Origin: Chryseobacterium populi | GTDB taxonomy: Bacteria > Bacteroidota > Bacteroidia > Flavobacteriales > Weeksellaceae | NCBI RefSeq assembly: GCF_000282115.1 | Contig: NZ_AKJY01000066.1 | Coordinates: 1 to 37,555, forward strand | Direction of reading: 5' to 3' | Length of the DNA: 37,555 nt | Shown: positions 33,007 through 37,555 of the stretch, in pieces | How positions within the stretch are numbered: position 1 is the stretch's first letter | Layout: each line of letters starts with the position of its first letter | The notes under the pieces: model-generated | Database searches by the model: none | What the model was told of the DNA's origin: nothing | Seen by the model: the letters and a program-made list of their open reading frames with translations, nothing else | Translations under genes and position numbers: made by a program

Positions 33007-33629
33007 AGGTCCAGATATTCTTCATTACCCGGCAGATTAATAATTCTGTCGATGGGATAAATAAACATATCGTCGAAATCATTCAAAGCATTAATCAGCT
33101 GGAAGTGCGAAAACTCTTTAATATTCTGTAAAGTAATTTCCTTTTCTTTGATTTTCTTTTGCTTTAAAAGGTGCTGCCTCTGCACTCCATTCAATAAAAA
33201 GGAGGCTGGAGTAAACCAGTCTTTGCCCTTCAGGAACAGAAGGTTGGAAAAAGAAGTGTCTGTAATATGATTATTTTTTACAATGATGATTTCTTCAGCC
33301 TTGGATTTCATTTTCATTTTATCCAGTTCTTTCCGGTCTTCAAATTTGAAAGAATAATCAAAGCTGTTGTTTTCTACCAATTGAAAATCCTGGATTTCAG
33401 GGATAGCATAAGGGATCATCTGTGTACGGATTCTTTTATCCAGATCATAGGCGATTCTCAGTTTAAAAAGACCGTCTTCATCATGTTCCAGATGTTTGAA
33501 TATTTTGGCAAGATCAATTGAACCCTCTTTTCCGAAATGGGAGAAAGTGTGATCTACACGCTTTTGATGAAAATCCAACAGGAAAACTTCCTGGTCTTCT
33601 ACTTTAATACTTTCAATGAATTGGGACAT
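33003..33629 (-). CDS. pabC: Class IV aminotransferase-fold protein, probable aminodeoxychorismate lyase
   Basis: Probably releases pyruvate from aminodeoxychorismate to give p-aminobenzoate for folate. A short 208-residue member of the PLP class IV fold: LLDFHQKRVDHTF at 18-30 with the typical Arg, then a Lys-rich segment (ELDKMKMKSKAEE) holding the candidate PLP lysine, and the phosphate-binding EEIIIVKNNHITDTSFSNL. GVQRQHLL follows. It overlaps the end of pabB by 17 bases on the same strand, so the two are translationally coupled, which supports the PabC role. The length is below that of E. coli PabC (269), yet the stretch typical of Bacteroidota forms is present. Branched-chain or D-amino acid transaminase activity is less likely. 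Confidence 0.82.
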   Translation of the reverse strand: MSQFIESIKVEDQEVFLLDFHQKRVDHTFSHFGKEGSIDLAKIFKHLEHDEDGLFKLRIAYDLDKRIRTQMIPYAIPEIQDFQLVENNSFDYSFKFEDRKELDKMKMKSKAEEIIIVKNNHITDTSFSNLLFLKGKDWFTPASFLLNGVQRQHLLKQKKIKEKEITLQNIKEFSHFQLINALNDFDDMFIYPIDRIINLPGNEEYLDL

Positions 33630-34590
33630 AAATTTTATTTTTCATTTCCTGATACTCGTCTTCTAATTTACTCATGTGGGTTATTCCGCCTCCGCTTTTG
33701 AAATAGAGCTGGTCGCCTTCTTTTTCAATAAAACGGATCATCACGCAGCTGTCAAGATTTTTTCCATCAAACCAACCACAAACCCCGGTGTAATATCCTC
33801 TGTCATAACCTTCAGCATTGAGAATAATTTCCAATGTTTTGGGTTTGGGAGCTCCTAAAATAGAACCGGCGGGAAGCAGTCTTTTCATAATACTGCCTAC
33901 TTTTCCAGCAAATTCAGGGGTTAAATTTCCTGAAATTTCAGAACTCATGGCATAAAGGTCTTTTTGATGGGTTTTAATAAAGTCAATATGCTGGAACTGA
34001 TCAACTTTTACATTATCCGCCACCATGCTAAGATCATTCCGGAGTAAATCTACCACCGTATAATGTTCAGCCTTTTCTTTTTTATCATTTCTTAAAATTT
34101 CCACTGCATTTTCTAAAGATGCATCAATAGTTCCTTTCATAGGATAAGTGAAAATTTTACCGTCAATAATCTTTACAAAAGTTTCAGGAGAAAAAAATAC
34201 AAAAAAATCTTTATAAAAAACCTTGTATTTGGCATTTGAATGATAAAAAATTTCTTCGAGGCTTAAATTTGTTTCAATCCTCGTTTTTCTTGTATAATTT
34301 ACTAAATAAGAATTTCCCAGTTGAATATTTTTCTGCACATATTCAAATCCTTTTTGAAAACTTTCTAATGTTTCAGGATAAGACCTCCATTCAATTTTCT
34401 GTGGTAGCTCATGGTAAATAGATGGTGTTTTATATCCTTGAAAATCAATTGATAAGCCTGATTTTTTAATTTCGTTTTCTTTATAGATTTCAACATTTTC
34501 TGTAAGGAAATCGATGATGAAAAAATAGGGAACTTTCTGAAGAGAAAGCTCGTCCATTTCCATAAATTTTTGATGATTCGTTGAAAACAT
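33613..34590 (-). CDS. pabB: Aminodeoxychorismate synthase component I (PabB)
   Basis: Converts chorismate to 4-amino-4-deoxychorismate with ammonia from a glutamine amidotransferase. At 325 residues it has only the chorismate-binding domain, a short form common in Bacteroidota. Motifs: NSYLVNYTRKT, the catalytic YPMKGT near residue 150 where the Lys separates PabB (PIKGT) from TrpE (which has an Ala there), VVDLLRNDLSMVA, LPAGSILGAPKPKT, YYTGVCGWFDG and YFKSGGGITHMS, followed by the terminal EYQEMKNKI. No amidotransferase (PabA) is adjacent; the partner could be TrpG. The -7 element TACTTTTG (minus, 34595-34602) stands four bases before the ATG, so this mRNA would also have almost no leader. 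Confidence 0.93.
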   Translation of the reverse strand: MFSTNHQKFMEMDELSLQKVPYFFIIDFLTENVEIYKENEIKKSGLSIDFQGYKTPSIYHELPQKIEWRSYPETLESFQKGFEYVQKNIQLGNSYLVNYTRKTRIETNLSLEEIFYHSNAKYKVFYKDFFVFFSPETFVKIIDGKIFTYPMKGTIDASLENAVEILRNDKKEKAEHYTVVDLLRNDLSMVADNVKVDQFQHIDFIKTHQKDLYAMSSEISGNLTPEFAGKVGSIMKRLLPAGSILGAPKPKTLEIILNAEGYDRGYYTGVCGWFDGKNLDSCVMIRFIEKEGDQLYFKSGGGITHMSKLEDEYQEMKNKIYVPIH

Positions 34591-34594
34591 TCTG

Positions 34595-34602
34595 CAAAAG
34601 TA
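34595..34602 (-). promoter_or_regulatory. -7 element of pabB
   Basis: Minus-strand TACTTTTG, full consensus match, ending four bases before the pabB ATG. A TTTTG at 34625-34629 (minus) lies 22 bases upstream, in the range given for the flavobacterial -33 element. Confidence 0.65.
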
Positions 34603-34614
34603 CTTATTGATGTT

Positions 34615-34622
34615 TACTTTTG
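34615..34622 (+). promoter_or_regulatory. -7 element of the divergent membrane-protein gene
   Basis: Plus-strand TACTTTTG, full match. It ends 15 bases before ATG 34638. It overlaps the alternative TTG start at 34620, which therefore cannot lie in the mRNA. Confidence 0.65.
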
Positions 34623-34637
34623 CACAAAATATTTTTA

Positions 34638-35360
34638 ATGCAGAACAAATATCCTCAGAAACCGGGAATTGATTTTATACTCAAACAGGCTTTTTTTTAT
34701 TGGAATAAAACATTGATTTTTCAGCTGATGTTTTCAGTCCTCTATTTTGGGATTTTCCTTACGGTATTCTTTTTCTTTGATTCAAAATACGGAATACTGG
34801 AGCAATATATTGAAACAGCTAAATATGCAAAAGACGGTGTTCAGGTATATTCTGAGCATCTTGCCAAAATGCTTTCCCAGCCGGAATTTCAAAGGTTTTC
34901 CTGGGGGATGATTGGGGTTGCGATTTTTTTATATCCGCTAAACTTAGGCTTTTATCAGATTTACAGAAAGCTTGATCTTAAAGAAAAGCTGGAGATCGGT
35001 GATCTGCTTGTGGGGTATAACGGCTTCAATTTTTTGAAATATGTAGGATATTATATTTTCTGGTTTTTTGTTTTCAGCTATGCTTTCCAGACGATTATAC
35101 TTGGTATTGTGTGGGTTTTTATAACGATATTCGTAGCCCCGCTGATGTTTTTTACGGATAAAAGGATCTTTGAAGCAATCAGTTTAAATTTTAAAGCGCT
35201 GAAAATGTACTTTATTGAAATATTGGTATGTGCCATTGTGGCTTTTATTTTTAAATGTCTCGGGTTTATGCTGTTTTTTGTTGGTGGGTTATTTACTTTC
35301 CCATTCTGGAATGCAATGATTTATTCACTTTATAAAACGGTTTTTTCGGAAAAGAGTTAA
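34638..35360 (+). CDS. Multi-pass membrane protein, paralogue of its neighbour
   Basis: A 240-residue inner-membrane protein when started at ATG 34638 (the in-frame TTG at 34620 lies on the promoter element and is rejected). About five or six hydrophobic segments can be seen, for example LMFSVLYFGIFLTVFFFF near 30-47, GMIGVAIFLYPLNLG, YIFWFFVFSYAFQTIIL and AFIFKCLGFMLFFVGG. Between them is the motif EIGDLLVGYNGFNFLK, matched by EFSDLFIGYRQNF in the next gene. No catalytic motif. Similar flavobacterial proteins have carried doubtful names such as beta-carotene monooxygenase; I leave the function open. Confidence 0.75.
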   Translation: MQNKYPQKPGIDFILKQAFFYWNKTLIFQLMFSVLYFGIFLTVFFFFDSKYGILEQYIETAKYAKDGVQVYSEHLAKMLSQPEFQRFSWGMIGVAIFLYPLNLGFYQIYRKLDLKEKLEIGDLLVGYNGFNFLKYVGYYIFWFFVFSYAFQTIILGIVWVFITIFVAPLMFFTDKRIFEAISLNFKALKMYFIEILVCAIVAFIFKCLGFMLFFVGGLFTFPFWNAMIYSLYKTVFSEKS

Positions 35361-35397
35361 ATTTTAAACAGCTTACTATTTTTTAGTCAAAAAAAGT

Positions 35398-35405
35398 TAA
35401 ATTTG
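35398..35405 (+). promoter_or_regulatory. -7 element of the second membrane-protein gene
   Basis: TAAATTTG, full match to TAnnTTTG, 24 bases before the ATG at 35430. It suggests that the three-gene group 35430-37521 has its own promoter in the 69-bp gap. Confidence 0.6.
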
Positions 35406-35429
35406 ATAAAATCATAAAAATATTTAACC

Positions 35430-36167
35430 ATGTCTGAATTTAACGAGTTTGACCAACAGGGTTCTGTTCCGGGTAAAGATACGGGATCAATTATTTCACA
35501 TGCTTTCGAGATGTATAAAGGGGTAATTCTCTACGCGATTGTAGCCATGATCATTTATGTCATAGGAGACTCTATTTTACAATCAATCACGGGATTTAAT
35601 TCATGGAATATTGCAGAAGAGATCAGGGATACAGATGGAAATGTCTCAAATTTCAGATCTTATTATTCCCCCGGTTTATCTTTATATTATTCTTTTTCGA
35701 GTATTCTTGGAGCACTTCTTTCCCCTCTGTATGTAGGGTTGATTTATATTATTAACAAGTACAATACAAAAAGTACGGTAGAGTTCTCTGATTTATTTAT
35801 CGGCTATAGACAAAATTTTGTCAATATTCTGATTTACAGTTTGATTGCCCATGTTGTTCTGAGAATTGCATTAGCAATGTGTGGGATTCCATTTTTCTTT
35901 GTGTTCCCTTTTTTCCTGTTAGGATATCCGATTCTTCTTTTTGAAAATGCATCGGCAACGGAAGCAATGGGGAAAGCCTATAATATTGCAAAAGATAATT
36001 ACGGAACCTTTCTGGGGGGGTCATTTCTTGGACTTATACTGAGCTTTTGTGGGGTTTTTGCCTGTTGTATCGGGATCATTGTAACCGGAAGCTTTATCAC
36101 TGCAGTAATGTATTCTACCTATTGTGCCTTTTTAGGAAAACCCAGACAAATCGTATTTAAACAATAA
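35430..36167 (+). CDS. Multi-pass membrane protein, paralogue of 34638-35360
   Basis: A 245-residue protein with an acidic N-terminal tail (MSEFNEFDQQGSVPGKDTG) and about five hydrophobic segments: ILYAIVAMIIYVIGDSIL, YSFSSILGALLSPLYVG, NILIYSLIAHVVLRIAL, FFFVFPFFLLGYPILLF and GLILSFCGVFACCIGIIV. It shares the DL(L/F)xGYxxNF motif and the order of helices with its neighbour, so the two look like a diverged tandem pair. Its stop overlaps the start of the AI-2E transporter gene (TAATG), which implies coupled translation. Function unknown. Confidence 0.75.
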   Translation: MSEFNEFDQQGSVPGKDTGSIISHAFEMYKGVILYAIVAMIIYVIGDSILQSITGFNSWNIAEEIRDTDGNVSNFRSYYSPGLSLYYSFSSILGALLSPLYVGLIYIINKYNTKSTVEFSDLFIGYRQNFVNILIYSLIAHVVLRIALAMCGIPFFFVFPFFLLGYPILLFENASATEAMGKAYNIAKDNYGTFLGGSFLGLILSFCGVFACCIGIIVTGSFITAVMYSTYCAFLGKPRQIVFKQ

Positions 36168-37255
36168 TGGTGAACAAAGATAAACAAATAAGCAGTGTTG
36201 CTATAAAGCAGGTTTCATTACTTGCGATCATTTTGGTGTTGACGGGATTGATTTGTTTTAACCTCGCTCTTTTTATACCTTCAGTTTTAGGGGCTATTAC
36301 TATTTATGTAGTTTGCCGGAGATATAATTTTTATTTACAGGAAGAGAAAAAATGGAAACCATGGGCTTCATCACTTCTCCTGATGCTGGCGAGTCTGATT
36401 ATTCTTATTTTACCGATCTATTTCATCGGAGATCTTTTAATTGAAAAACTCGGAAAAGCACAGGCTTATATGACTAAGTTTAATGTTTTTCTGGAAAAAA
36501 TACATTCTTACATCTTTTCAAAAACAGGCTTTGATATCCTGAGTAAGGAAAATATGGATAAATTAAAGAGTTCGGTAGGAAAAGTTTCAACTTCTGCGCT
36601 CAGTGGAACCTTCAATACCCTTACAGTAGTGATGTCCATGTATTTTATTCTTTACTTTATGCTGGAAAGACCCAGGGTTTTTGAAAGGATTCTCGCATCG
36701 TCTGCACCCTTGAAAAGAGCCAATGTTTCTTTGATCGGGGACAAGATGAGAAAGCTGATTATGGCCAATGCGATTGGAATTCCTGTAGTAGCGATGGGGC
36801 AGGGTATTGTAGCATTGGTTGGGTATTTTATTTTCGGAGCTCCCAGTCCGGTATTACTTTTTGCTTTAACAGCTGCTGCATCAATGGTTCCTGTTGTTGG
36901 GGCCGCGATTGTCTACGTTCCGGTTTGTATCTATATGATCGCTGAAGGAAATACGGGGCCAGGTCTGGGATTGGCAGCCTACTGTCTGATTGTAGTGGGA
37001 TTGACGGATAATTTATTGCGGTTTACCCTTTTAAAAAAGCTGGAAGATGTTCATCCCCTGAACACGGTTTTCGGGATTATTATGGGAATGAACTTATTTG
37101 GCTTTATGGGGCTGATCTTTGGTCCGATTCTGATTTCTCTTACTCTTCTTTTGATTCAGGTATACAGAAATGAATTTTCAGACGATGACACTCCTGAGCT
37201 GCAGTTACCGGATAAGGATGATGATTTAGAAAAAAAAGTTGATTTAATAGTATAA
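36167..37255 (+). CDS. AI-2E family (PerM-type) transporter
   Basis: A 362-residue inner-membrane protein of the AI-2E/PerM family. Hydrophobic helices near 13-45 (LLAIILVLTGLICFNLALF), 65-85, 150-170 (FNTLTVVMSMYFILYFML) and a C-terminal half of four more: IGIPVVAMGQGIVALVGYFI, FALTAAASMVPVVGAAIVYV, GLGLAAYCLIVVGLTDNLL and VFGIIMGMNLFGFMGLIFGP. This GxxGLIFGP ending is the family signature. Members export diverse compounds or ions (some have Na+/H+ antiport activity); the substrate here is unknown. It starts within the stop of the previous gene and is followed 5 bp later by the DUF3820 gene. The C-terminus is acidic (DDDTPELQLPDKDDD). Confidence 0.88.
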   Translation: MVNKDKQISSVAIKQVSLLAIILVLTGLICFNLALFIPSVLGAITIYVVCRRYNFYLQEEKKWKPWASSLLLMLASLIILILPIYFIGDLLIEKLGKAQAYMTKFNVFLEKIHSYIFSKTGFDILSKENMDKLKSSVGKVSTSALSGTFNTLTVVMSMYFILYFMLERPRVFERILASSAPLKRANVSLIGDKMRKLIMANAIGIPVVAMGQGIVALVGYFIFGAPSPVLLFALTAAASMVPVVGAAIVYVPVCIYMIAEGNTGPGLGLAAYCLIVVGLTDNLLRFTLLKKLEDVHPLNTVFGIIMGMNLFGFMGLIFGPILISLTLLLIQVYRNEFSDDDTPELQLPDKDDDLEKKVDLIV

Positions 37256-37260
37256 GAATT

Positions 37261-37521
37261 GTGGAAGGAATAAATCCGGAGATATTAAAAGAAATCTGTG
37301 TCGTTAAAATGCCTTTCGGCAAGTACGAAGGAACAGTCATTGCTGATCTACCAATAAGCTATCTTGAATGGTTTTACAGAAAAGGAATGCCCAAAGGAAA
37401 ACTTGGGATGCAGCTTTCAACAATTTACGAAATAAAACTGAATGGTTTGATGGATCTGCTGGTTCCGATTCGGGGAATGGTAAATCATAATCAGCCTAAA
37501 AATAAGACTTATAAATTTTAG
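37261..37521 (+). CDS. DUF3820 family small protein
   Basis: An 86-residue protein with the family core CVVKMPFGKYEGTVIADLP, SYLEWFYRKG and KGKLGMQLSTIYEIKLNGL. The likely start is GTG 37261, five bases after the transporter stop; a start at the internal Met17 would cut into the conserved core. DUF3820 proteins are small, of unknown function, and are sometimes described as putative quorum-sensing-regulated or exonuclease-associated domains; I do not assign either. It is probably the last gene of the 35430-37521 operon, because a strong hairpin follows. Confidence 0.8.
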   Translation: MEGINPEILKEICVVKMPFGKYEGTVIADLPISYLEWFYRKGMPKGKLGMQLSTIYEIKLNGLMDLLVPIRGMVNHNQPKNKTYKF

Positions 37522-37528
37522 ATACAGT

Positions 37529-37555
37529 TTCGGCGGCATCGAAGATGCCGCCGAA
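37529..37555 (+). terminator. Perfect hairpin at the window edge, terminator or repeat
   Basis: TTCGGCGGCATC (37529-37540) and GATGCCGCCGAA (37544-37555) are exact mirrors with a GAA loop. The stem reaches the last base of the window, so its end and any T run cannot be seen. It begins 8 bases after the DUF3820 stop. The very GC-rich stem in AT-rich DNA is typical of a terminator. Confidence 0.75.

Noticed and set aside
34620..34637. TTG start giving six extra residues for the 240-residue membrane protein
   Set aside because: The TTG is part of the TACTTTTG promoter element and so is upstream of the transcript.

Overview
The window looks like a chromosomal segment of a flavobacterium, most probably Chryseobacterium or a close Weeksellaceae relative. 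The DNA is AT-rich. Several genes have the Bacteroidota-type -7 element TAnnTTTG (or TAnnTTCG) a few bases to about 25 bases before the start codon, and Shine-Dalgarno sites are mostly lacking. There is a SusC/SusD pair, many TonB-dependent receptors, a SecA of about 1020 residues, menaquinone synthesis (MenD), and a tiny 'bacteriocin-like' peptide with an LKKLS...G-type leader. No rRNA, tRNA, CRISPR, transposase or prophage gene was seen.

Layout. (1) 122-8339: an exported metallophosphoesterase (+), an exported PI-PLC-like phospholipase C (-) and a SusC/SusD nutrient-uptake pair (+). The susC leader holds a terminator-like hairpin inside a 13-codon ORF. (2) 8634-10586, minus strand: lipoprotein MsrA and a ROK sugar kinase without the usual zinc-binding cysteines, separated by repeat-rich intergenic DNA. 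(3) 10670-19701, minus strand: a compact five-gene iron/siderophore cluster in transcription order TonB receptor, TonB receptor, PepSY membrane protein, TonB receptor, PepSY membrane protein. (4) 19852-24431, minus strand: secA, a small acidic DUF2795-type protein and a sugar-nucleotide epimerase. (5) 24520-30221: a DUF2797 protein and an AsmA-like membrane protein, small hypotheticals, a PA0069-type radical SAM protein, and a previously unlisted 53-residue Cys-containing bacteriocin-like peptide (30060-30221, minus). (6) 30294-34590: an isopenicillin N synthase-family dioxygenase, menD, and the pabB-pabC pair, with menD and pabC overlapping tail to tail. (7) 34638-37521: two related multi-pass membrane proteins, an AI-2E family transporter and a DUF3820 protein, then a perfect hairpin at the window edge.

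How the genes fit together. The receptor/PepSY block probably imports ferric siderophores across the outer membrane and reduces them at the inner membrane. MenD uses isochorismate, while PabB/PabC turn chorismate into p-aminobenzoate, so region 6 holds two chorismate-derived branches on opposite strands. The most speculative but interesting arrangement is the short Cys-bearing peptide. It lies 72 bp downstream of the 2OG-Fe(II) dioxygenase on the same strand and faces a radical SAM gene on the other side, which could be a small peptide-modification locus or a chance neighbourhood of conserved genes.
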